A DNA stretch of 64,000 nucleotides. It comes from Fischerella sp. CENA71 (GTDB lineage: Bacteria > Cyanobacteriota > Cyanobacteriia > Cyanobacteriales > Nostocaceae). Location: positions 62,001 to 126,000 of the forward strand of contig JANBVI010000078.1 of NCBI GenBank assembly GCA_024239075.1, given 5' to 3'. Shown piece by piece: positions 28,850-38,300 of this stretch. Every line of letters starts with the position of its first letter. The stretch's first letter is position 1. The notes below the pieces were generated by a model. It was given only the letters and a program-made list of their open reading frames with translations. It had not been told where the DNA came from and searched no databases. A program made the position numbers and the translations under genes.

Positions 28850-29605
28850 GTGAACGACTTAACCGTGCCTTCTTTACCAGAATTGCCAGATATATGGCAG
28901 CAAACTCTCAATTGGCAACCAACAGCCAAACAGCAAGTACAATTGCAGAGGTTGTATGAATTAATTTTAGAAGGTAATCAAAAGCTTAATTTAACTAGAA
29001 TCACCGAACCCCAGGAATTTTGGGAAAAACATCTCTGGGATTCTCTGCGGGGAATTGCACCCTTACTAAGAAATGGGGAGAAAAATTTCACTTCAACACC
29101 CCAGCATTTCATTGATATTGGTACAGGCGCGGGTTTTCCTGGTATTCCTGTTGCGATCGCACTGTCTGATTGCACCGTCACACTTTTGGATTCTACTCGC
29201 AAAAAAACAGTTTTTCTTGAACAGATTTTACCTGAGTTGCAGTTAGATAATACTAAAACATTAACTGGTAGAGTTGAGGAAATCGGTCAACAGTCTCAAC
29301 ACCGCCAAAACTATGACGTAGCCATGATTCGCGCTGTTAGTAATGCATCAGTGTGCGCGGAATATGCTTTGCCATTACTCAAACAAGGTGGTTTAGCCAT
29401 AGTTTATCGGGGTAACTGGACAGAAGATGAAACTACAGCTTTGACAGATGCTGTGAAACAGCTTGGTGGAGAAATAGAAGCGATCGATCAATTTACAACT
29501 CCGTTGAGTCATAGTCTCCGCCACTGTTTGTACTTACGGAAAGTAGCACCCACACCAGCTAAATTTCCCCGTGCTGTCGGTACACCTACACAAAAACCAC
29601 TTTAA
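28850..29605 (+). CDS. rsmG: 16S rRNA (guanine(527)-N(7))-methyltransferase
   Basis: 251 residues starting at a GTG codon (VNDLTVPSLPEL); no upstream ATG is in frame near it. RsmG places m7G at position 527 of 16S rRNA using SAM. Family blocks are NLTRITEPQEFWEKHLWDSL, FIDIGTGAGFPGIPVAI (SAM-binding loop), TLLDSTRKKTVFLEQIL and VAMIRAVSNASVCAEYALPL. The C terminus LRHCLYLRK is also typical. It is a single gene on the plus strand with a heptamer repeat immediately downstream. Confidence 0.95.
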   Translation: MNDLTVPSLPELPDIWQQTLNWQPTAKQQVQLQRLYELILEGNQKLNLTRITEPQEFWEKHLWDSLRGIAPLLRNGEKNFTSTPQHFIDIGTGAGFPGIPVAIALSDCTVTLLDSTRKKTVFLEQILPELQLDNTKTLTGRVEEIGQQSQHRQNYDVAMIRAVSNASVCAEYALPLLKQGGLAIVYRGNWTEDETTALTDAVKQLGGEIEAIDQFTTPLSHSLRHCLYLRKVAPTPAKFPRAVGTPTQKPL

Positions 29606-29606
29606 T

Positions 29607-29643
29607 TTGGTCATTGGTCATTGGTCATTGGTCATTGGTCATT
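29607..29643. repeat. heptanucleotide tandem repeat (TTGGTCA) about 5 copies
   Basis: Perfect TTGGTCA units follow the rsmG stop. Related ATTGGTCA/ATTAGTTA strings also occur at about 17736-17765, 30645-30690 and 39275-39300. They are STRR-like short repeats of heterocystous cyanobacteria. Confidence 0.7.
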
Positions 29644-29833
29644 AGACATGGGGCATGGTCTTTAGTTTATCTCCTTGTTCCCCGTTAAGAGTTCCCTATC
29701 CAATGACTAATGACTAAGTGACTAATGACTTAAATTAGATTAAAGTTAAAAAGTGTAAAGAATTATTCAGTTTGCTCTCATCTTTTAAAACAACTTGTTC
29801 ACTTCTACTGTAGATAATCGTATAAAAAAGTCC

Positions 29834-30640
29834 ATGCAGCATTGTTTTTGGCGACGAATTCTGGTATTTTGTGCAGTCTTTTTCTTGGCAGGGTCAATTT
29901 GGGTGACCCATCCCCCCTACGCTCATGCTTACGACAATCCAGATTTACTACCAGACACCCCAACCCCAGTCGTAGACTTAGCTAAATCCCTCAACTCAGT
30001 TCAAGAAGAAAACCTTGTTAAAAAACTAGAACAATTTGAAGCTCAAACCGGCTGGAAGTTGAGAGTTTTAACTCAGTATGACCGTACACCAGGTTTAGCA
30101 GTTAAGAACTTTTGGAAACTTGATGACAAAAGTGTTTTATTAGTTGCTGATGCCAGTGGTGGTAATATTCTTAACTTTAATGTCGGCGATGCAGTTTATA
30201 AGTTACTACCCCGGACATTTTGGGTAGAGCTACAAACACGCTTTGGTAACTTATACTTTGTACGAGAAGAAGGAGAAGACGGAGCAATCATACAAGCTCT
30301 AGAATCAATTGAAACTTGTTTGCGTCAAGGTGGTTGTCGTGTGGTTCCTGGACTACCAAAAGAACAGTGGATTTTGACGCTGATTAGCTCAATCATTGGT
30401 GGGATTGTTTGTGGTTTTGCAGCACAACCCCGGCGTGAAGGACAAATTGTGGCTTGGCAATGGGCTTTAATTTTTTCTCCTCTGTGGGGAATTTTATTTA
30501 TCGCCTTCGGTATTGGCCCAGTAGTAACCCGCACTTCCGACTGGCTACCTTTAGTCCGTAATATCGCTGGTTTTCTCATCGGTGTCTTAGTTGCCTACTT
30601 ATCGAACTTTTTCAGTCGTTCCTCAGCATCAGAACTCTGA
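29834..30640 (+). CDS. psb32: TPM-domain protein, Psb32-like
   Basis: 268 residues from the ATG giving MQHCFWRRILVFCAVFFLAG; a TTG 13 codons upstream also keeps the frame. A signal peptide (to about residue 35, ending HAYD) is followed by the TPM domain. That domain runs PVVDLAKSLNSVQEENLVKKLEQFE, WKLRVLTQYDRTPG, KSVLLVADASGGNILNFNVG and GDAVYKLL. A membrane helix lies near residues 185-205 and a second near 215-260. This order matches Psb32 of cyanobacteria, a thylakoid protein reported to protect or help repair photosystem II. Identification by domain order only. Confidence 0.8.
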   Translation: MQHCFWRRILVFCAVFFLAGSIWVTHPPYAHAYDNPDLLPDTPTPVVDLAKSLNSVQEENLVKKLEQFEAQTGWKLRVLTQYDRTPGLAVKNFWKLDDKSVLLVADASGGNILNFNVGDAVYKLLPRTFWVELQTRFGNLYFVREEGEDGAIIQALESIETCLRQGGCRVVPGLPKEQWILTLISSIIGGIVCGFAAQPRREGQIVAWQWALIFSPLWGILFIAFGIGPVVTRTSDWLPLVRNIAGFLIGVLVAYLSNFFSRSSASEL

Positions 30641-30769
30641 ATTGGTCAATGGTCATTGATTATTAGTTATTAGTTATTACTTATTAATTGTTACAAATGA
30701 CAAAGGACAAAGGACTAATGACTAATGACTCATTTAAGCTGAAAGCTGTTAGCTGAATGCTGAAACGCA

Positions 30770-31387
30770 ATGGAATGGCACATAACTGATGCTGAGAGTT
30801 TAGCAATAATTGATAGCGAAATTGGCGATCATGCCTTTTCACCTGCCGAGTATGAAATTGTTCGGCGGGTGATTTATGCTACTACTGATTTTGAATATAA
30901 GTCTTTGATTCGTTTCTCGGAGCGTGCTTTGCAAGCTGGGGCAGCAGCATTAGCTGCACGTACAACTATGATCGTAGATGTGCCGATGGTACAGGCAAGT
31001 ATTAACTACGAGATTCAAAGTACTTTTGCTAACCCTGTGTATTGCAGCATCGATACACTTACTCGTCCTCAAAAAGAAAAAACTCGTGCAGCTTGGGGAA
31101 TTGAAACCTTAGCTAAACGTTATCCTGAAGGCTTATTTGTCATCGGTCAAGCGCAAACGGCTTTATCTACACTTGTTGATTTAATCGAAGCGGAAGAAAT
31201 CAAGCCAGCGTTGGTGATTGCAACACCAGCAGGTTTTATCAACACAGATAGTGATAAAAAACGCTTGCGAGATTCTCTGATACCGAACATAACAATTGAC
31301 AGTCGCAAAGGCGGTGCATTAGTCGCAACCGCGATTGTTGAGGGTCTAGTAGATTTAGCTTGGCAAGCTTACGGGAAAGCGAGGTGA
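30770..31387 (+). CDS. cobH: precorrin-8X methylmutase
   Basis: 205 residues starting MEWHITDAESLAIIDSEIG. CobH/CbiC moves a methyl group from C-11 to C-12 to give hydrogenobyrinic/cobyrinic acid in cobalamin synthesis. Family motifs are the catalytic-His region variants RRVIYATTDFEYKSLIRFS, IVDVPMVQASI, FVIGQAQTAL and LVIATPAGFINTDSDKKRLRDS. It is separate from cobK/cbiD by 12 kb. The expected histidine in the family's ATADfd/HxTgD region is replaced by ATTDFEY; that variant is common in cyanobacteria as far as I recall. Confidence 0.92.
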   Translation: MEWHITDAESLAIIDSEIGDHAFSPAEYEIVRRVIYATTDFEYKSLIRFSERALQAGAAALAARTTMIVDVPMVQASINYEIQSTFANPVYCSIDTLTRPQKEKTRAAWGIETLAKRYPEGLFVIGQAQTALSTLVDLIEAEEIKPALVIATPAGFINTDSDKKRLRDSLIPNITIDSRKGGALVATAIVEGLVDLAWQAYGKAR

Positions 31388-31486
31388 TCGGGGACACAGG
31401 GACACGGGGACACAGCGAGAATTTATGATGATTTCTCCGCGTCTCCTATTCACCGCGTCACCGCGTCTCTTCCCGCTCCCCATTCC

Positions 31487-32170
31487 CTATTCCTCTATGG
31501 GACGACGTCTACGGGGTCTTTCTGAGGGGCGATCGCGTAAACGGCGACTCACTTCCGGAAAATAATCTCGCCGCAAGTAGGGATAATCATTTACCCATAA
31601 ATCGCGACTGGGAATATAAATATCGGTGATTTCTTCAATTCTGCTCAAATCTGGGCGATTTGACATTACCACCATTTCTACTTTCTGACCACGCGCAATC
31701 ACTTTATGCTCAACTCGTAATGGTGCTACAAGTTGAGCAGTAAATCCAGTTTCGTCACCCACTTCTAAATTAATTCGCTTTTCCCGGTTTTCTACTATTA
31801 CTAAATCACCTTTGTTGTCAACGGTTTCTTGTTTACCAACCAATTCGTCTGTAATCCACCAATCCAAAACCCGACCACGGAAAAACCCACTGTATTTGTA
31901 ACGGCGACATTTGGCATTCCGCATACTAGCCCAGAATATAGGCCCCCATAGCCAGTAAAAAGCACCAATTACTCCTAGCAAAAATATTATTGGACCAAAA
32001 CCAGGTATGGTAAAAAGTCTTGCTAGGACATAAACACCTGCAATGACCACAGAGATTAACAGCCTCTGTAAAAAATCTGGAAATTTTCCCCAATAATATT
32101 TGTACTGCTGACTAGTGGCAATTAAGGGGATGAGTTGATTAAATTTTTGGCGAGTCAGTGGGACAAGCAT
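31487..32170 (-). CDS. conserved cyanobacterial membrane protein of unknown function
   Basis: 227 residues. Two membrane helices are adjacent at about residues 35-75 (LISVVIAGVYVLARLF and PIIFLLGVIGAFYWLWG). A soluble domain of about 110 residues follows, rich in beta-type segments (DLVIVENREKRINLEVGDE). The C terminus is very Arg/Pro-rich (RERPRRRRPIEE-like). I recognise it only as a widely conserved cyanobacterial hypothetical, sometimes mis-annotated as a transporter permease. It lies downstream of dapB on the same strand, 55 bases away. Confidence 0.65.
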   Translation of the reverse strand: MLVPLTRQKFNQLIPLIATSQQYKYYWGKFPDFLQRLLISVVIAGVYVLARLFTIPGFGPIIFLLGVIGAFYWLWGPIFWASMRNAKCRRYKYSGFFRGRVLDWWITDELVGKQETVDNKGDLVIVENREKRINLEVGDETGFTAQLVAPLRVEHKVIARGQKVEMVVMSNRPDLSRIEEITDIYIPSRDLWVNDYPYLRRDYFPEVSRRLRDRPSERPRRRRPIEE

Positions 32171-32225
32171 TCGGATTTTGGATTTTGGATTTTGGATTTG
32201 AGATTTTGGATTTGAGATGAAAAAT

Positions 32226-33062
32226 TTAGAGGATTTTCTCTAATCCATATATTAACGACTTTAACTCCAAGACTTTGCGAATTGCTAGTAGCACTCCTGG
32301 CATATAAGCAGCGCGATCGCTTGTGTCATGTCGTAAAGTATAAATTTGACCAGGTGCGCCAAAAATAACTTCTTGATGAGCAATTAAACCTGGCAAACGT
32401 ATACTGTGAATTCTAATACCTTCATCTGCAACACTCCCCCTTGCTCCTGGTAATTTCTCGGTTTCTTTCACAACTGCTGGGTTAAATGTTTTACCCATTT
32501 CTGCTAACAACTGAGCAGTTTGAATCGCAGTACCGCTAGGAGCATCAGCTTTTTGGTTATGATGCAGTTCAATAATTTCTACGTGATCAAAATATTGAGA
32601 TGCTGTGACTGCGGCTTGTTGCAACAGTACCATACCAATAGAAAAATTAGGAATCAACAGGCATCCTGTACTAGCTTTATCAGCAAAATCTGTTAAATCT
32701 TGAATTTGTTCGGGACTTAAGCCTGTAGTACCGACAACTGGACGAATACCGTAGGCGATCGCACTCCGAATATTATCATACACAGAATCAGGATGAGTAA
32801 AATCTACAATCACCCCTGGTTGCATATGTCTTTCACCAGCTACGTAACCCAGCATCGGTTCCAATTGATTAGTAATTGGTACTTCTAAAGGTTCACTTAA
32901 ACCAGCCAGTTCGCCTGCATCTTTACCTTGGTGTTCTGGACTGGTATCAATAGCACCCATAAGACTCATATCAGATGCTTGTGCTACTGCTTTGACCACC
33001 TCGCGCCCCATTTTACCAGCAGCACCATTAACAATTACAGGGATCAGTTTTTGATTCGTCAT
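32226..33062 (-). CDS. dapB: 4-hydroxy-tetrahydrodipicolinate reductase
   Basis: 278 residues. DapB reduces hydroxy-tetrahydrodipicolinate with NAD(P)H in lysine and diaminopimelate synthesis. The dinucleotide loop is [16 protein letters not shown] (residues 10-25), [12 protein letters not shown] and GTTGLSPEQ mark the cofactor domain, and [17 protein letters not shown] contains the catalytic His and Lys. [20 protein letters not shown] and [17 protein letters not shown] close the protein. Starts [11 protein letters not shown]. Length matches cyanobacterial members. Confidence 0.96.
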   Translation of the reverse strand: MTNQKLIPVIVNGAAGKMGREVVKAVAQASDMSLMGAIDTSPEHQGKDAGELAGLSEPLEVPITNQLEPMLGYVAGERHMQPGVIVDFTHPDSVYDNIRSAIAYGIRPVVGTTGLSPEQIQDLTDFADKASTGCLLIPNFSIGMVLLQQAAVTASQYFDHVEIIELHHNQKADAPSGTAIQTAQLLAEMGKTFNPAVVKETEKLPGARGSVADEGIRIHSIRLPGLIAHQEVIFGAPGQIYTLRHDTSDRAAYMPGVLLAIRKVLELKSLIYGLEKIL

Positions 33063-33238
33063 AACTTGAATTACGCTTTTCTACCCAACAAGCGCATTGT
33101 AGGAGAATTTGGGGTGGTTAGCAGAGACGAACTACCTACTCTATCTCAAAGCCACACAAAATCAGTCTACGCCCGTACAGTAGTTAGTGGCTATAACAAG
33201 TTTTGATTCAACAACACCAAAATTTGATACCAATTTTT

Positions 33239-33285
33239 GTAGAGACGCGATTTATCGCGTGTTGACCGATTTATCGCGTCTTTAC
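33239..33285. repeat. imperfect palindrome GTAGAGACGCGA type
   Basis: GTAGAGACGCGA at the left and TCGCGTCTTTAC at the right bracket an inner TTTATCGCGTGTTGACCGATT; the TTTATCGCGT core is repeated. It lies between dapB and the coiled-coil gene and is related to the palindromes at 24674 and 40875. Confidence 0.55.
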
Positions 33286-33323
33286 CAAGGATATGTTGCA
33301 ATCATTAATTAAATTGGTATGAG

Positions 33324-34031
33324 TTAACGATTCTGATGTTCAATGAACGGACGCACAACTAAATAGCCAGCACCAAAACCCAAAAATATGATCAATACCA
33401 TCATCAAAAAGAACCACCAACCATTGACTTTTTCTGATTCTGGTTCGCTGCTGGAGTAGGCGACGACTTCCTGCTGTTCTATCAGCACTGCTTCTGACAT
33501 GGATACAGGAATTTCCATTTCTGTATAGAGTGGATGAGCCTGCTGGCGCGGTTGTGCTTTTTTGGTTTGAGGTTTACTAGTCTTATTTACCTGCTGTTTA
33601 CTAACAGGAGGAGTCGTTACCTGTTGATTGGCTTTTGTGGGATTCCCCGAAAATTCTTTGGTTTGGGCAACTTTTTGTGGTTCCTCTGGTGGTTTCTGAT
33701 TATTGCCTATAGAAGATATTAATGGAGATACTGCCTCTACGTCTGTTGTGACTTGAGCTTGGGGAACCTGCTGAGATTTAGACTGACTAGAAGCATCAAG
33801 TAATTTTTGTAACTGTAAAACAGACTGGATTGCTTTGGCAATTTCTTCCCGTAGCAGTTGATTTTCTTGAGTGACTTGTGCTTGTTGGGCAGTCAGAGCA
33901 TTGATTTTTGCCTGTGCGGCTTGTAATTCTGCTGCTAAATCTCGATATACAGATAAGGGTACAGAAGGTGAATAATGCTGAGTAGTCGTACCAGGGGTAT
34001 GACTATAAAAAGAGCCGTTAGCTGTTCGCAT
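33324..34031 (-). CDS. coiled-coil protein with C-terminal membrane anchor, unknown function
   Basis: 235 residues with no enzyme motif. Residues about 27-85 form a coiled coil (YRDLAAELQAAQAKINALTA onwards). About 85-175 is low-complexity Gln/Pro/Thr/Lys sequence, and about 208-228 is one membrane helix (WWFFLMMVLIIFLGFGAGYL), followed by a short basic end. Topology suggests a large soluble part on one side of the membrane. I do not recognise the family. It stands alone between dapB and thiD, all on the minus strand. Confidence 0.6.
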   Translation of the reverse strand: MRTANGSFYSHTPGTTTQHYSPSVPLSVYRDLAAELQAAQAKINALTAQQAQVTQENQLLREEIAKAIQSVLQLQKLLDASSQSKSQQVPQAQVTTDVEAVSPLISSIGNNQKPPEEPQKVAQTKEFSGNPTKANQQVTTPPVSKQQVNKTSKPQTKKAQPRQQAHPLYTEMEIPVSMSEAVLIEQQEVVAYSSSEPESEKVNGWWFFLMMVLIIFLGFGAGYLVVRPFIEHQNR

Positions 34032-34111
34032 TTTTAGTTTAAAAGCAAATAATGATACAAACTAAGCCCAAGAATAATAGAAAAATTACCAGAGAGCAAA
34101 GATTTTATCAT

Positions 34112-34942
34112 TTAATTTTTGTTCCTTCGCACCAACGGATAAAAATGTCCAACCGGGCCTTGTCCTTTACCAATATCTAGGGCATAGGATAGAGCATTGG
34201 TAACATATGCTTTTGCCTGCTGTACGGCTGTAAATAAATCATCGCCACGAGCCAAATTAGCAGCGATCGCAGCTGATAAAGTACAACCAGTACCATGAGT
34301 GTTTTTTGTGTCTACCTGTTTCACACTCAAAGTCTCCAGTTTTTGTCCATCAAACCAAATATCCACACCCCGTCCACTTCCCGACATTCCCCCACCCTTG
34401 ACTAACACCACCTTGGCTTGGAATTTATCATGAATAATTTGGGCAGCATCGCGCATATCATCAAGGGTATTAATTTCTAAACCGCTCATAATTTGGGCTT
34501 CGTAGCGATTTGGTGTGGCGATCGCAGCGAGAGGTATGAGTGTATGGCAAAGTATATTTACAGCCTCATCATCTATTAATTGCGCCCCCGCCCGTGATAC
34601 CATCACCGGATCAACCACCAAATTTGGAATTTCTAAAGCTTCTACCTGCTGGGCAACAGCTGCAATAATTTCTTTGTTCAACAACATGCCTGTTTTTGCT
34701 GCTTGCACCCCGATATCTTCACATACAGCTTGGATTTGAGCAACAACTGCTTCTGGTGACATCGCATCAACCCGCATCACACCCAAAGTATTTTGGGCTG
34801 TCACACAAGTAATCGCACTCGTACCGTGGACACAGTGAAAAGCAAAAGTCCGCAAATCCGCTTGAATTCCTGCACCACCGCCACTATCAGAACCAGCAAT
34901 AGTTAAAGCCACAGGTATACGAGATGTTGTTTCGGCGTTCAT
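34112..34942 (-). CDS. thiD: hydroxymethylpyrimidine/phosphomethylpyrimidine kinase
   Basis: 276 residues in the ribokinase fold. ThiD phosphorylates HMP and then HMP-phosphate for thiamine synthesis. Motifs are TIAGSDSGGGAGIQADLRTF at residues 14-33, TAQNTLGV, KTGMLLNKEIIAAV, LVVDPVMVSRAGAQL and the anion-hole/catalytic DTKNTHGTGCTLSAAIA. No thiE or thiC gene is beside it and no TPP riboswitch was recognised upstream. Confidence 0.95.
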   Translation of the reverse strand: MNAETTSRIPVALTIAGSDSGGGAGIQADLRTFAFHCVHGTSAITCVTAQNTLGVMRVDAMSPEAVVAQIQAVCEDIGVQAAKTGMLLNKEIIAAVAQQVEALEIPNLVVDPVMVSRAGAQLIDDEAVNILCHTLIPLAAIATPNRYEAQIMSGLEINTLDDMRDAAQIIHDKFQAKVVLVKGGGMSGSGRGVDIWFDGQKLETLSVKQVDTKNTHGTGCTLSAAIAANLARGDDLFTAVQQAKAYVTNALSYALDIGKGQGPVGHFYPLVRRNKN

Positions 34943-35069
34943 AAAACCTCGCTTGAAGTAGAAGTAGGGTGCATTACGGCTTCGCGATCACGCACCATCT
35001 TATATCATGTGTTGGCAGTAGGTAATTGGGGGATTGAGTAAATAGTTGCGATCGCACTCGGAATATCAA

Positions 35070-35312
35070 CGTTCTCGTTTCAACCCTCAACGTTCTCACT
35101 TCAAACCTCAACGTTCTCGTTTCAATACTCAACGTTCTCGTTTCAACCCTCAACGTTCTTGCTTCAAACTAAAACGTTCTCACTTCAAACTAAAATGTTC
35201 TCGTTTCAACCCTCAATGTTCTCGTTTCAACCCTCAACGTTCTCACTTCAAACCTCAATATTCTCGTTTCAAACCCCAATGTTCTCGCTTCAAACCCCAA
35301 CATTCGCATTCC
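35070..35312. repeat. 21-bp tandem repeat array, locus 2 (eleven units and a part)
   Basis: Eleven 21-base units of the form CGTTCTCGTTTCAACCCTCAA run without interruption from 35070, followed by a partial unit. Changes are confined to a few positions, mostly GTTT/ACTT and CCCTCAA/CTAAAA. The 3' end of the STAND-like NTPase gene runs into the array and uses a TGA inside it. The same family forms locus 3 at 40997-41206. Confidence 0.92.
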
Positions 35313-38300
35313 TCGTTCCCTGTTCCCTGTTCCCTGACATTAATATCATCACAAAGATGCCTATCCTCATCCCTCAAATTAACATTGGGATTCTTCAGAT
35401 AAAATTGCAGCCAATTACAACCCCGCACCAACAACTCATCTAAACTTTCCACAGGCCACAACCGCGCTGTACCGTCAAGTGAAGCAGTGGCGAGATATTT
35501 GCCGTCGGGGCTGAAACTTACACTTAAGACACTATCCTGATGCCCTTTGAATTGAGTGATCAATTCACCCTTGAGGTTCCACAACCGCGCTGTTTTGTCA
35601 TATGAAACAGTAGCGAGATATTTGCCGTCGGGGCTGAAACTCACACCCCTGACATAGTCCTGATGCCCTTTGAATTGAGTGATCAATTCACCCTTGAGGT
35701 TCCACAACCGTGCTGTTTTGTCATCTGAAGCAGTGGCAAGATATTTGCCGTCGGGACTGAAACTTACACTTAAGACACTATCCTGATGCCCTGGGAACTG
35801 GTTAAGTTCTTTAATATCGTCGAGGATAGTGTGCAAAGCAAACACAGGACTAATCGCTGGATATTCTCCCACAGTACGATCATCTTTAACCAGATTTTTT
35901 AACTGTTTCCCACTCTGCATTGCTGAAACTAGTGCTTCTATCTCAGCAAACTCAAACTGTCGTAAAGCATTCACCCCAGCCCGTTCTAGTTCCGTTCCTT
36001 GTTTTGCTTCTTGCTGTGCTATTTGTGCTTGCTTCGCATTCTCTTGGGCTACTTGCGCCGCTTGCTGTGTTTTTTTCAGTGTTGCTTGTGCTTGAGCCAA
36101 GGTTTGATTAGCTGTTGTCATCTTCGCTTCTGCTAGCTTTTGCTGTTCTTCCGCTTGTTGGGCTTTCTCTTCCGCAGTTTTTACCTTTTGACTAGCTGTG
36201 TTAATTCTCTCTAGTGCCTGAGCATTTTGATTTTGTAAGGCTGAGTTTTGTTTATTTAAATTCTGCAATTGTGCTTTGGCTTGAGCAAGGGTTTGATTAG
36301 CTTGTTGAGTTTCCTGCTGCGCTGCTGTTAATTTAACTTCTGCATCTTTCTGTTTTGCTTGCGCCTGTTGATAATTTTTTCGGGCTGTTTGTTCTTTAGT
36401 TTCTAACTCTTTGGCTCTTGTAGCAATTTCTGTCTTTTGTTTATTTACTTTATCTAACTCAACTTTCGCCTGACTAACTTGTGTTTCTGCCTGTTGCTTT
36501 TCCTCTTTAGCAGCGTTTGCTTCTTTAATTTGATTCACAGCATTCATCGCTGCTATACCTGCCCCAACTAACAATAATACTGACAAACCAGAACTAACAA
36601 AAAACCTCCTACGCCCTTGCTGAATTTGTCTGTCGGCTTCTCGTTTCGCATCCGCTAATATCTGATTTGCTTCTTGTTCCCGCTTTAAATTCTCTTCCGC
36701 GAGTTGACGCTGTTCTCTTTCCCTCGCCAATTCTGCCAACAACTCATCACTCTGGTAACGACGAATAAAATCCACCAGATAATCATGCACCAATTGATAT
36801 AAATCAGCCGGCTTCTCTGGAATTAAAACCACTAAACCTGACTTGACAACAATCTCTAACACCAAATCTAATTTCTCAACTTCCGCAACTAAGTCATCTG
36901 CTAACTGAGCGCGAGTCTTCAAGGGACGAGTGCCATTTTCATCAGTAAGTAAATATAAAACCAGTCGGGCGCAGCGTTCATTTTCAACCCCACAATCTTG
37001 AATCACTGCTTCCAAAAATCTTTCTACCAGTTTTTCTTTCGTCCCCACCTCCTGATATTTCTCAATCGTATTAATCTTCTCTGTTTGCAATTGTGCGCCG
37101 ACAATTTGCAACTCAATCGGGCGTACTTCTCCCAAATCCCCCGCTAAATCTGCCACTAATTGATCAATCAACGCAGGCTGCAAACCAAACTGGGTGCGTT
37201 CTGTTAAACTCTGCACAACTTTCTTCGCATCTGCGGGCGAAAAATTCCCCAAATAATAGCGAATATTTTTATCTAAAATATTGTTGTTAATAACAGTCAA
37301 ATTAAATAAACGGTCTAATTCTAATAAATAATGTAAATAATCTTCCCGTAAAGACAGAACTACTTTTGTGAATGGAATATCTAAGCACTGGCGTAGAAAA
37401 TCATAAAAAGCTCGTCTGTTAACTTTCTCAGAATAAACAAAGAAAAACTCTTCAAACTGATCAAAAATCAAAACCGTTAATAAATTTCTCTCGGCATTTC
37501 TGCGTAATTGCTCAATAATTCCGCCAGCATCAACCGGGATAGATAATTTATTACCTCTAATTTCCTCAAAACCTGCTGCTAAACAGCGCCCCAACATCCC
37601 CACCCAATCTGTATACACTCGTAACAACACAGGTAAAACATCACGCGCCTCAATCGGTTTTTGTTGCAACGCTGGAATTAAACCCGCCTGCAAAATCGAG
37701 CTTTTCCCCACTCCAGATTGCCCATGAATCACAATTAATTTGTGTTGAGTACTGCTAATTCTTTCTACTAATCTCCTGACATCTTCTTGTCTACCAGAAG
37801 CAGCAATTTCTTGAGCCACTACAGCTTGTTTTTCAGCTTGCACTAAATCAGGATTAATCGTGTAGCGCTGTGGCTGTAAATAATTTGCTCCAATAAAAGC
37901 CCGCAAACCATATTGATATTCCAAAGCAATTTGCTCTTGCTTAATCCGAAAAGCTTCGAGATAATTTTTCTGCTCATAATAAAGTAAACGCAAAGTTTCC
38001 AAAATCCGAATATAAAGCTTTGGATCATATTGCGGATTACTTTCTTCTCTGGCTATTTCTAAATAGCTAATAGCTGCTGCAACTTCACCTAAATTTTGTT
38101 GCGATCGCGCTAACAAAAATCTTAACCAACCTTGCTCATGTAATTCCTGGCTAGATGCTGCGGAGAAAATTTGCAAAGCTTGTTGAGCAAACTGATTTGC
38201 TTCTTGCCAGTATGATTTTTCTAAAGCTACTTCCGCTAAAAAACCATAATCTTCAGCCAAGTGTCGCGGCAAATTATAATTTTGATGCAGCGTCAATGAT

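Noticed and set aside
34943-35045. Possible TPP riboswitch upstream of thiD
   Set aside because: The CTGAGA and ACCTGA core motifs of a THI element are absent in the orientation needed.
35255-35345. Truncated C terminus of the WD40 protein
   Set aside because: The normal end of such proteins (RGCNWLQFYLKN and DRHLCDDI) is present, so only the added tail is abnormal; the gene is not considered broken.
35046-35402. Plus-strand open frame of 118 codons with a RSRFNPQRSHFKPQ-like seven-residue repeat
   Set aside because: It follows only from the 21-bp array, whose unit is divisible by three; no start signal and an overlap with the NTPase gene. The same holds for 41005-41211 and 59551-59748.
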